From: JAPLJU01 sp964547985
GTDB taxonomy: Bacteria > Desulfobacterota > Syntrophia > Syntrophales > UBA2192
Direction of reading: 5' to 3'
Assembly: GCA_964547985.1 (NCBI GenBank)
Contig: CAZJPV010000015.1
Coordinates: forward strand, 1-50,553
DNA: 50,553 nt
Below the pieces are notes generated by a model. That model did no database searches and was not told where the DNA came from. It was given only the letters and a program-made list of their open reading frames with translations. The translations under genes and the position numbers were made by a program. Positions within the stretch are counted from its first letter, which is position 1. The number at the start of each line of letters is the position of its first letter. This document shows positions 40,036 through 50,553 of this stretch, in pieces.

Positions 40036-40120
40036 GGCTGTTGAAAAAGCCCATTTACTTTCTTTCCTCATCCTTCGTTGTTGCGACGTACGTTACAAAG
40101 TACACCTCACGCCTCAAGAA
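40036..40120. repeat. Degenerate relative of the 3701 hairpin repeat
   Basis: GGCTGTTGAAAAA at 40036 begins three bases after the porin stop, as in the 3701 copy. The inner part, TGCGACGTAC-N8-GTACACCTCACGCCTCA, aligns with TGCGGCGTAC...GTACGCCTCA of the first. The right outer arm is not recognisable. The two copies probably belong to one intergenic family. Confidence 0.5.
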
Positions 40121-40249
40121 TGTTAATTCCTCGCTCATATGCGAGAAAGTTAGAAACTTAAAGAATGGCCGCCTCGCCAGGATCATTCGTTGATGTGGTC
40201 GAGGAAGAATGGCCATTACGCGGTCAGGGAGAGGGGTACCTGGGGGGTA

Positions 40250-41719
40250 CTATCTGCAGTAGAGTTGTTCTTCGAGACAGTATTTGTTGAGTTCGGCGGG
40301 CATTGGAAGAGGGTAGTCCCCGGAATAACAGGCGAGGCAGTAACCTTTCGAGTTCGTCTTGGTGGCGTCGACCATTCCCTTGAGGCTCAGGTAGTAGAGG
40401 GAGTCGAGGCCGATGAAACGGGCGATGGCTTCGACCTTTCCCTTTTCCGCTGCGATGAGCTCTCCCTTCGAGGAGAAATCGATCCCATAGGGGCAGGGGT
40501 AGCGGGTCGGCGGGCAACTGACCGCCATGTGGATCTCCCTGACGCCGATCTGCCGCAGGTTCCGAATCCTGTTTCTGCTGGTGGTGCCGCGGATGATGGA
40601 GTCCTCGACGATGAGGACCCTCTTGCCCTTGAGCAGGGGCTTCACGGGATTTAACTTCACGCGCACTCCGAAGTCCCGGATCGCCTGCGTGGGCTGGATG
40701 AAGGTCCGACCCACGTAGTGGTTTCGGATCATCCCCATCTCGAAGGGAATACCGCTCTCCTCGGCATAACCGAGGGCTGCGTAGTTCCCGGAATCGGGGA
40801 AGGGCATGACGAGATCCGCATCGGGGCGATACTCGCGGGCGAGCTTATGTCCAAGGCGTTTTCGACACAGATAGACGTTCTGGCCGAAGACCTCGCTGTC
40901 GGGCCTCGCGAAGTAGATCAGCTCGAAGATGCAGTGGGATGTCTTCACCTTCCGAAACGGTTTGAGACTCTTGAGGCCTTTAGCATCGATGATGATAATT
41001 TCGCCGGGTTCCACATCCCGCTCGTACTCCGCGCCAAGCAGGTCCAGGGCGCAGGTCTCGGAGGCAACGATCCAGGCCTTCTTCAGGCGCCCCAGACACA
41101 GCGGGCGGAATCCCCGCGGGTCACGGGCGGCGATGACTTTATCCTTCGTGAGCAGGACGATACTGAAAGCGCCCTTCACGCGGCCGAGCGCCTTGACCAG
41201 GGCCTTTTCAAAGCCCTCGCGGATGTGGTGGGCCAGCAGGTGGACGATGACCTCACTGTCCATGGTGGACTGGAAGATAGATCCTTTTTCCTCGAGCTGG
41301 GCGCGAAGGATCTGAGCGTTGATCAGGTTGCCGTTGTGGCCCAGTGCGTAGTGCTCGCCGGCGTGGTGGACGAGGAAGGGCTGCGCGTTCGACAGGATCG
41401 AGGAGCCCGTGGTGGAGTAACGGACATGACCGATGGCCATGTGGCCCGGAAGACGCGAGAGGCGCTCTTCGGTGAACACCTCGGAGGCAAGCCCCATCCC
41501 CTTGTATTCATAGACCCGGGTGCCGTCGGCTGTGGTGATGCCGGCGCTTTCCTGTCCCCGGTGCTGAAGGGCGAAGAGGCCGAAAAAGGCAAGCCTTGCG
41601 GCCTGTTCATCACCATACACGGCGACGATACCGCACGCCTCACGCGGCCCCCCTCTTTCAGGCAGTGGAGAGTGGAGAGTGATGAGTGATGGGTTAGATA
41701 AAGAATTGTTTATTTTCAT
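40250..41719 (-). CDS. purF: Amidophosphoribosyltransferase (Fe-S type)
   Basis: A 489-residue glutamine-PRPP amidotransferase, the first committed step of purine synthesis. CGIVAVYGDEQAA follows a 28-residue leader that would be a cleaved propeptide exposing the Cys nucleophile, as in the Bacillus-type enzyme. The PRPP signature is VLIVEDSIIRGTTSRNR. Cys residues in SHCIFELIYFARPDS, CPPTRYPCPYG and KGYCLACYSG fit the [4Fe-4S] cluster ligands. The ATG at 41719 is the only plausible start but lacks a good ribosome binding site, and the leader may be partly spurious text (ACTCTCCACTCTCCACTG). The enzyme uses glutamine made by the neighbouring GS genes. Confidence 0.92.
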   Translation of the reverse strand: MKINNSLSNPSLITLHSPLPERGGPREACGIVAVYGDEQAARLAFFGLFALQHRGQESAGITTADGTRVYEYKGMGLASEVFTEERLSRLPGHMAIGHVRYSTTGSSILSNAQPFLVHHAGEHYALGHNGNLINAQILRAQLEEKGSIFQSTMDSEVIVHLLAHHIREGFEKALVKALGRVKGAFSIVLLTKDKVIAARDPRGFRPLCLGRLKKAWIVASETCALDLLGAEYERDVEPGEIIIIDAKGLKSLKPFRKVKTSHCIFELIYFARPDSEVFGQNVYLCRKRLGHKLAREYRPDADLVMPFPDSGNYAALGYAEESGIPFEMGMIRNHYVGRTFIQPTQAIRDFGVRVKLNPVKPLLKGKRVLIVEDSIIRGTTSRNRIRNLRQIGVREIHMAVSCPPTRYPCPYGIDFSSKGELIAAEKGKVEAIARFIGLDSLYYLSLKGMVDATKTNSKGYCLACYSGDYPLPMPAELNKYCLEEQLYCR

Positions 41720-41903
41720 GTAATTATACCGAAAACCTCAAGTTTTTTCTCTTACTATTGTTAATATAATCATCGCTATAACAGCGGATAACCCAGACCT
41801 AAGTTACATTGTCGCAGGCCCGAGGCTGGAACTCGGTACCCTTTGCCCTGAGCCCTTTACCCGGGCCTTCGGCCCTTTCTCACCACTCTCCACTGATCAC
41901 ACT

Positions 41904-45105
<3,202 letters not shown>

Positions 45106-45113
<8 letters not shown>

Positions 45114-46287
45114 GGGCTTTGCGACCTCTTGCCTTCGGTTTTTCTCTTTCCTGTTTCATCAGTGAGATGAATCCTTTGAAGAGGTACGCCGCATCGTGGG
45201 GCCCCGGCGCCGCCTCGGGGTGATACTGCACGCTGAAGGCCTTGAGCTCCGGGAAATAGAGTCCCTCGAGGGTGTTGTCGTTCAGGTTCAGGTGCGTCTT
45301 TTGCAGGTTGCCGGTAAGCGTTTCCGGTATGACGACGAAGCCGTGGTTCTGCGAAGTGATCTCCACGTGCCCGCTCCTCATGTTCCTGGCCGGCTGGTTC
45401 ACGCCGTGATGACCGAACTTGATCTTCATGGTCCTGCCGCCCATGGCCTGGCCGAGGATCTGGTGGCCCAGGCAGATACCGAAGATAGGGATCGTGCCCA
45501 CGAGCTCCCGTGTCGTTTCGATGATGTAGGTGAGAGGCGCCGGGTCGCCGGGTCCGTTCGTGAGAAGAAGCCCGTCGGGGTCATAGGCCCGGATGTCCTC
45601 AGCCGTAGATGCGGCCGGTACGATGATGACCTCGCACCCTTCCTTCTCAAGACTCCGCAGGATGTTGTATTTCACGCCGCAGTCGAGGACGACGACGCGG
45701 AAACGCCCGCCCTGTTTTCGCTTTCTCAAATTTTTCATCGGGACGGGGGCGCCATCCTTCCAGAGGTAGGGTTCCCGGCACGTGACGGAACCGATGAGGT
45801 CGCGCCCAACAAGCCCCGGGTAGGCAAGGACACGCTCCAGGAGCCTCCCCGTGTCCCTGGTCTCCGTCGACAGGATCCCACGCATGGAGCCTTCGGTGCG
45901 AAGCTTTCGAGTGATGGCACGCGTGTCCACGCCCTCCAGGCCGATCTTCCCGAACTTCTCGAGGAACGCCTGAAGCGTCATCCGGCTCCGCCAGTTGCTC
46001 GGGAAGGGCTGGTACTCCTTGACGATGAAACCTTCCAGGTGGATGCCGGCGGATTCCATGTCCTCGGCGTTAATGCCGTAGTTGCCGATGAGGGGGTAGG
46101 TCATCGTCACGATCTGCTCCTTGTAGGAAGGATCGGTGAGGATCTCCTGGTAGCCCGTCATACCGGTGTTGAAGACAATCTCGCCCATGGCCTCGCCCTC
46201 TCCGGCGAAGGCGCAACCCCGGAATACGCTGCCGTCTTCCAGTACCAGAACGGCAGGCGGTTTTGTTTTGAGCAGGCTCAAGTTCAA
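45106..46287 (-). CDS. carA: Carbamoyl-phosphate synthase small subunit
   Basis: A 393-residue glutaminase. LVLEDGSVFRGCAF, FNTGMTGYQEILTDPSY, DTRAITRKLR and, in the class I amidotransferase half, VVLDCGVKYNILRSL, GPGDPA, FGICLGHQILGQA (nucleophile Cys) and VQYHPEAAPGPHDA (His and Glu) are typical of CarA. The first start is a TTG at 46287; another TTG two codons later has better spacing from GAGGAA. carB overlaps by eight bases. A hairpin separates it from the glnA gene upstream. Confidence 0.94.
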
Positions 46288-46324
46288 TTCCTCTTCTGTA
46301 TATAAACGACAGAAAGGCAGAAGA

Positions 46325-46364
46325 CGTCCGGCATGGAGAGAAGAAAACTCCCCCGTGCCGGACG
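46325..46364 (-). terminator. Hairpin after glnA copy 2
   Basis: CGTCCGGCACGG (46364-46353) pairs with CCATGCCGGACG (46336-46325) with one G-U pair, followed by a pyrimidine-rich TCTTCTGCC. It lies between the second glnA stop and carA and may end or weaken the glnA transcript. Confidence 0.6.
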
Positions 46365-46387
46365 CTGTGTCTGAAGAACGGTTTCAG

Positions 46388-47719
46388 TTACAACATGGGC
46401 AGATAGCGCTTCAGTTCGAAGTCCGTGACGTAAATTCGATAAAGATCCCACTCCTTCACCTTGTTCTCGATGAATTTATGGAAGATGTGGTCGCCCAAAG
46501 CCTCGTTGACCAGCGCGCTTTTCTGGACCTCTTGGAGGGCTTCGAAGAGGTTCCCCGGAAGGGAGGTGATCCCCGCCTTGGCACGGGCCTTCTCGTCCAT
46601 CTCGAAAACGTCATGCTCAACCGGTTCGGGCAAGGGATACTTGCCCGCGATGCCTTTCAGGCCTGCGGCCAGCATGACGGTGAAGGCCAGGTAGGGGTTG
46701 CACGCCGGGTCGGGTGAGCGGTATTCGATTCTTGTGGCATTTTCCTTTCCGGGTTTGTACATGGGGACCCGGACCATCGTGGATCGGTTCCGGCGGGCCC
46801 AGGCGACGTAGACGGGCGCCTCGTAGCCCGGCACCAGTCGCTTGTAGGAGTTTACCCACTGGTTGGTGACGGCCGTCATCTCGCGGGCGTGTCGCATGAT
46901 CCCGGCGATGTAATGCTTGGCGATGCTGGACAGATGATACTTGTCCTTGCCGTCGAAGAAGGCGTTTTTGCTGCCCTTGAAGAGCGACTGGTGGACGTGC
47001 ATGCCGCTTCCGTTCTGGCCGAACATGGGCTTGGGCATGAAGGTCGCGTAGACTCCATTCTGGCGGGCGATCTCCTTGACGGCCACGCGGTAGGTCATGA
47101 CGGTGTCGGCCATCTGAAGGGCGTCCAGGTAGCGCAGATCGATCTCGTGCTGGCTCGGGGCCACCTCGTGATGGCTGTACTCGACGCGGATCCCCATCTG
47201 CTGGAGGGCGAAAATGGTCTGCCGTCGGAGGTCCGTGCCCCGATCGATGGGCAGGCCGTCGAAGTAACCACCCGAATCGAGGATCTCAGGGGTGCCTTCG
47301 TTCGCAAAATAGAAGTACTCGAGTTCGGGGCCCACATTGAAGGTGTACCCCTGCTTGGCGACCTTAGCGAGCATACGCTTCATGGCATACCTGGAATCAC
47401 CCTCGTAGGGGGTGCCGTCGGGGTTCAAAATGTCACAGAACATTCTTGCTACGGGCCGATCGCTGGGGCGCCAGGGGATCAACTGGAAGGTCGTGGGGTC
47501 CGGCTTGGCGATCATGTCGCTTTCCTCTATGCGGGCAAATCCCTCGATCGATGACCCGTCGAAACCCATCCCCTCGGACAGGCCCTCTTCGAGCTCCGAT
47601 GGGGTTACGCTGAAGGTCTTGAGCTTTCCCAGGACGTCTGTGAACCAGAACTGGATGAAACTGACATTCTTCTCTTTAACGACTTTGTAAACATCCTTTG
47701 CTGTCTTGCACTGATACAT
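46388..47719 (-). CDS. glnA: Glutamine synthetase type I (alpha-like), second copy
   Basis: A 443-residue GS-I, distinct from the protein at 35799. VSFIQFWFTDVLGKLKTFSV, FDGSSIEGFARIEESDM, FNVGPELEYFYF, HHEVAPSQHEID, MPKPMFGQNGSGMHVHQSLF and RLVPGYEAPVYVAWARRNRS mark the active site. It ends VTDFELKRYLPML, as in Gram-positive/archaeal alpha-type enzymes, and the adenylylation position reads VFEMDEK (Phe, not Tyr), so control by adenylylation is absent. GGAGG lies before the ATG at 47719. It lies beside the glutamate synthase genes, suggesting a GS-GOGAT pair. Confidence 0.93.
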   Translation of the reverse strand: MYQCKTAKDVYKVVKEKNVSFIQFWFTDVLGKLKTFSVTPSELEEGLSEGMGFDGSSIEGFARIEESDMIAKPDPTTFQLIPWRPSDRPVARMFCDILNPDGTPYEGDSRYAMKRMLAKVAKQGYTFNVGPELEYFYFANEGTPEILDSGGYFDGLPIDRGTDLRRQTIFALQQMGIRVEYSHHEVAPSQHEIDLRYLDALQMADTVMTYRVAVKEIARQNGVYATFMPKPMFGQNGSGMHVHQSLFKGSKNAFFDGKDKYHLSSIAKHYIAGIMRHAREMTAVTNQWVNSYKRLVPGYEAPVYVAWARRNRSTMVRVPMYKPGKENATRIEYRSPDPACNPYLAFTVMLAAGLKGIAGKYPLPEPVEHDVFEMDEKARAKAGITSLPGNLFEALQEVQKSALVNEALGDHIFHKFIENKVKEWDLYRIYVTDFELKRYLPML

Positions 47720-47892
47720 TACTGCCTCCTTCTTCTCGTATTTTGAGCTGGTTCCAGACCTGGTGAAGGTTCAATGATTGGCTGGATTTCACCAGCTTGA
47801 GTAACATATTTGTAACTATCTGACAATCTGTTCCTGCCTTCCGTTCACCCCTTCATGGTCCCTGCGAAGCCTTACGAGGGGCGCGCGGCGCC

Positions 47893-50316
47893 TCATTCGA
47901 CCGAAATGTCCGCTCGCGCGGAAGAAACCCCGTTGCCGTTTATGATATCTTCCAGGGATTTGTTTTCAATGAGCTGCCAGATCCCGCAGGGGCAACCTCC
48001 CGCGCAGAAGCCGCAGCCGATGCAGAGATCGGGGTCAACGACGTATTCGTAAGCATCCCCAGGAAGCGGCCTTCTCGAGATGGCACTCTGCGGGCAGAGG
48101 GTCACACAGAGACCGCAGTCGCGGCAGGCGCCGCAGGAAGCGCACTGGTCGGCGCACGCCTTTTCGTCCTCGAACCCCTTGACGCGGGGGTCGTAGTATT
48201 CAAGCTTCACCCGCTCGAATTTGATGGGTGCGAGCTGATCGAGGGTTTCTTCTTTCCCCTTGATCCGGGCATCGATGATCTCCGCGGCCTTCCTGCCGGC
48301 GCCGATGGCCTCGGTGAGAATCCCGAGTTTCACGGCATCGCCGATGGCGAATACCGCCGGGTCGCTCGTCTGGTAGCGTTCATCGACGGCGATAAAGCCC
48401 CGTTCCGTGCGGATGTCTTCCGGCAGGAAGGAGAGATCGGGGAGGTCGCCGACGGCGACGATGACCGTGTCAGCCGGCAGTGTCTCACCGTCTTTGAGCT
48501 CCACGCCCTTTTCCCGGATGGCCTTCGTGAAGCGGGGCCAGAGGAACTTTGCCCCGGCAGCCTCCGCCGCGGCGCGTTCCTTGCCATACGATGCGGGCTC
48601 CTGGACGTCGATCAGGGTGATGTCCTTCGCGCCGAGTCTTGCCGCCTCCGCCGCGGCATCGCAGCCGACATTGCCCGCGCCGATGACGACGACCTTGTGC
48701 CCGACGGTCACGGCCTCCCGCTTGCTCGCTTTCAGAAACTCGAGTGCCGGGACGGCTCTTTCCATGCCCGGGACGGACAGCATCCGGGGACGGCCGGCGC
48801 CGGTGGCGACGACGACGAAGTCATGCTCCGCGCGGATCCGGATGTAGTCCTCTCTGGTGAGGTCATGACCGAGGCGGACATGGGGGATGAGGCCCTTGAT
48901 GCGCTTGAGTTCGTGCTCAAGGATCTCGTCGGGGATCCTCTCTCTCGGGATTATGCTGGAGATCTTTCCGCCCAGCGTTTCTCCCTTCTCATAGATCACG
49001 GGCTGATGGCCTTTGAGGTAGAGCTGCCAGGCCATGGAAAGCCCGGCGGGACCGCCGCCGAGAACGGCGATCTTTTTCCCCGAAGCGGGCGCTGGCGCAG
49101 GAGGCCTGGCCTTGAGGCTCGCCTTCCCGAGAACGGTGATGTCCAGGGGTTTCAGACTTTCGATCTGACGGGTGCAGTTCTGCATGCAGATATTCGGGCA
49201 GAGGTACCCGCAGACGGTGGCGGGGAAGGGCGTGTAGGCGAGAGCCAGGTCCACCGCTTCGTCAACGAGACCCTTGCGGATGAGCTCCCAGCGGCGCTGC
49301 ACCGGGATCCCCGTTGGGCAGTTTGCCTGGCAGGGGGGGAGGAACTTGTGGTTTTCCCACACGGGAACGTAGCGCCGCAACATCCCCGTGGTGATCACGG
49401 GGAGCGGGCTCCGGTCGATCGTGGTGAGGTCTCCGATCAGACCGCCCGCGCCGAGTTCTTTGTCCCACACACCGGTCCGGAAGGCATGCATGTCAAGGAG
49501 GTCCTTGGCCTTCTTCTCCTGGGGTTTCAGGGCCACGAGGAGCTGCCACTCCCCGCACTGGGCCGTGAGTTCGCGAAAGAGCTCGGGACGGCCGATGGTG
49601 GTGAGAAACTCCTTCATGTTTGCGGTGAGCCATTTCCAGTCCGTATCGGAAAGGGTAGTGAGCCTCGCGTCCGCCTCGCTGTATCCCCGGTGGGGTCCCC
49701 GGAAAAAGATCTTCCCGCCCACCATCCCGATACAGGGGCGATGACCGAGGACGTTGTCGGGATGGTGAGCCCGGTATCCGCAAACCACGGCAATGCCGCC
49801 GGCCATGAATTCAGCGAAGGAATCCCCTACGCCCCCGAGTACCCACAGTTCAGGCGGCGCGAAGCGGGGGTTGTGCTTGGTCATGGTCATGCCGCGTGCG
49901 CCGATATCGCCGGCCACGTAAATCCTCCCCTGGGCCATGGCGTTTCCCACGCCGTTTGTCGCCTGGCCGTGAACCACGATACGGGCGCCGCCATTGAGCC
50001 AGCCCACGTCGTCCGAGGCGGGCCCCATCACCTCGATGAGGGTGTTCGGGGATCCCATGGAGCCGAGCCGCTGACCCGGCGATCCGGTGATTCGCACCGA
50101 CACCTGTCCGTCATCGACTCGCCACAGGCGGCCGCCGATCCCGTGCTGGCCGAAGGCCTGAACCTCGATCAACCGGTGGCCTTCCGCGACGGCTTCCTGG
50201 ATGTGTTCTTCCAGGACCCGGGAGTCGACGCGGTGGCCGCTCTCCATACCGCGGATGACCACATGGGGGTGGTGGGGGGCTGCTTTTTTTTTGGCAGTTG
50301 CTTTTCTCGTTGCCAC
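47893..50316 (-). CDS. GXGXG domain fused to GltD-like and ferredoxin domains (split glutamate synthase)
   Basis: An 807-residue fusion from GTG at 50316. The N-terminal 200 residues are the GltB C-terminal beta-helix (GXGXG): QAFGQHGIGG, NGGARIVVHGQATNGVGNAMAQG and GGIAVVCG. Then comes a GltD-like flavoprotein with CQANCPTGIPV, CGYLCPNICMQNCTR, FAD site LGGGPAGLSMAW and NADPH site VIGAGNVGCDAAAEA. The last 100 residues hold CASCGACRDCGLCVTLCP and CIGCGFCAGGCPCG, a double-cluster ferredoxin. The reading frame reaches 50403, but that part overlaps the upstream gene; GAAGG precedes the GTG. It forms part of an archaeal-type multi-subunit glutamate synthase. Confidence 0.88.
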   Translation of the reverse strand: MATRKATAKKKAAPHHPHVVIRGMESGHRVDSRVLEEHIQEAVAEGHRLIEVQAFGQHGIGGRLWRVDDGQVSVRITGSPGQRLGSMGSPNTLIEVMGPASDDVGWLNGGARIVVHGQATNGVGNAMAQGRIYVAGDIGARGMTMTKHNPRFAPPELWVLGGVGDSFAEFMAGGIAVVCGYRAHHPDNVLGHRPCIGMVGGKIFFRGPHRGYSEADARLTTLSDTDWKWLTANMKEFLTTIGRPELFRELTAQCGEWQLLVALKPQEKKAKDLLDMHAFRTGVWDKELGAGGLIGDLTTIDRSPLPVITTGMLRRYVPVWENHKFLPPCQANCPTGIPVQRRWELIRKGLVDEAVDLALAYTPFPATVCGYLCPNICMQNCTRQIESLKPLDITVLGKASLKARPPAPAPASGKKIAVLGGGPAGLSMAWQLYLKGHQPVIYEKGETLGGKISSIIPRERIPDEILEHELKRIKGLIPHVRLGHDLTREDYIRIRAEHDFVVVATGAGRPRMLSVPGMERAVPALEFLKASKREAVTVGHKVVVIGAGNVGCDAAAEAARLGAKDITLIDVQEPASYGKERAAAEAAGAKFLWPRFTKAIREKGVELKDGETLPADTVIVAVGDLPDLSFLPEDIRTERGFIAVDERYQTSDPAVFAIGDAVKLGILTEAIGAGRKAAEIIDARIKGKEETLDQLAPIKFERVKLEYYDPRVKGFEDEKACADQCASCGACRDCGLCVTLCPQSAISRRPLPGDAYEYVVDPDLCIGCGFCAGGCPCGIWQLIENKSLEDIINGNGVSSARADISVE

Positions 50317-50329
50317 GACGTTTACCTTC

Positions 50330-50553
50330 TCACACAACGTATTTGATCTGAAGCCGCTCGGCCGCGTTTTTGTCCGCGATGCCCAGGGCGTCTGACATCC
50401 CAATGGGAAGCGATGTCGAACGCCCCAGCGGGGCCACGATCTTCTTCAGTTCTATGTCAAAGCTGAGGAACACGTCCACGACGCGCTGGGCTACGTGTTC
50501 GGGATCGAGTCGCCGGTACAGGCGGGGATCCTGAGAGGTGATTCCCTTCGGGC
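50330..50553 (-). CDS. Glutamate synthase FMN-binding domain protein, C-terminal end (partial)
   Basis: The frame enters from the right edge and stops at 50330, 13 bases before the next start. The visible 73 residues include PKGITSQDPRL, LDPEHVAQRVVDVFLS, APLGRS and AERLQIKYVV, the C-terminal part of the FMN/FeS synthase domain of glutamate synthase family proteins. Together with the GXGXG-GltD fusion it makes a split GOGAT. Its start and any amidotransferase gene lie outside the window. Confidence 0.85.
   Translation of the reverse strand, partial: PKGITSQDPRLYRRLDPEHVAQRVVDVFLSFDIELKKIVAPLGRSTSLPIGMSDALGIADKNAAERLQIKYVV

Noticed and set aside
48697..50346. 549-codon plus-strand frame opposite the glutamate synthase fusion
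   Set aside because: It is the complement of a gene with clear domains; the protein has no recognisable motif and is rich in residues expected from reading GC-rich coding sequence backwards.

Overview
The window reads like a chromosome segment of an anaerobic, GC-rich Gram-negative bacterium, most likely a Desulfobacterota (former deltaproteobacterial) lineage close to Syntrophus/Smithella. That placement is inferred from gene content: a 2-oxoacid:ferredoxin oxidoreductase coupled to a GltD-like flavoprotein, rubrerythrin, a split archaeal-type glutamate synthase, a phasin with a PhaC-like synthase, TorF/TIGR02001-type porin beside amtB, and GC-rich coding with AT-rich gaps. No rRNA, tRNA, CRISPR array or intact insertion sequence was recognised.

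Layout. 1-4.2 kb (+): NADPH/FeS flavoprotein and alpha and beta subunits of a 2-oxoacid:ferredoxin oxidoreductase, then a DUF59-like protein. 4.2-7.0 kb (-): PanE-like reductase, an SDR and an alpha/beta hydrolase. 7.2-13.3 kb (+): mannose-6-phosphate isomerase-type cupin, mannose-1-phosphate guanylyltransferase, then a trehalose island with OtsA, OtsB, a DUF5752 protein and a TreT-like glycosyltransferase. 13.4-17 kb: rubrerythrin, two paralogous BON lipoproteins, a small membrane protein, a HIT protein and a HAD protein. 17.2-28.9 kb (-): the unusual block, described below. 29-30.4 kb (+): hisH-hisF. 30.9-32.9 kb (+): phasin and PhaC-like protein. 33-35.7 kb: an internally shortened DapB, a glycine-zipper lipoprotein and a flotillin. 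35.8-50.5 kb: a nitrogen region (glnA, glnK, amtB behind a sigma-54 promoter; a divergent porin) followed by purF, carA-carB, a second glnA and the split glutamate synthase, which runs off the right edge.

The most interesting part is the minus-strand block from about 28.9 to 19.2 kb. Three copies of the fluoride (crcB-motif) riboswitch aptamer can be read by eye. One, with a complete terminator and a promoter, sits directly in front of a dynamin-like GTPase gene followed by enolase, the classic fluoride-inhibited enzyme. Two more lie in direct tandem, six bases apart, just after the enolase stop codon and upstream of a compact eight-gene set. That set holds a protein of unknown family, an ATPase with an altered Walker A motif, three divergent paralogues of a CxxC/CxxH family that I recognise as DUF6062-like (one frameshifted), a helical protein, a prenyltransferase-like alpha/alpha-barrel protein and a zinc-ribbon/HEAT protein. 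No crcB or CLC-F transporter is present. I propose that the block is a fluoride-responsive regulon of largely unknown function. The aptamers and gene layout are seen in the sequence; the common function is inference.

The nitrogen region forms a coherent ammonium-assimilation set: uptake (AmtB), sensing (a PII protein lacking Tyr51), two different type I glutamine synthetases, glutamate synthase, and glutamine-using enzymes (PurF, CarA, HisH).
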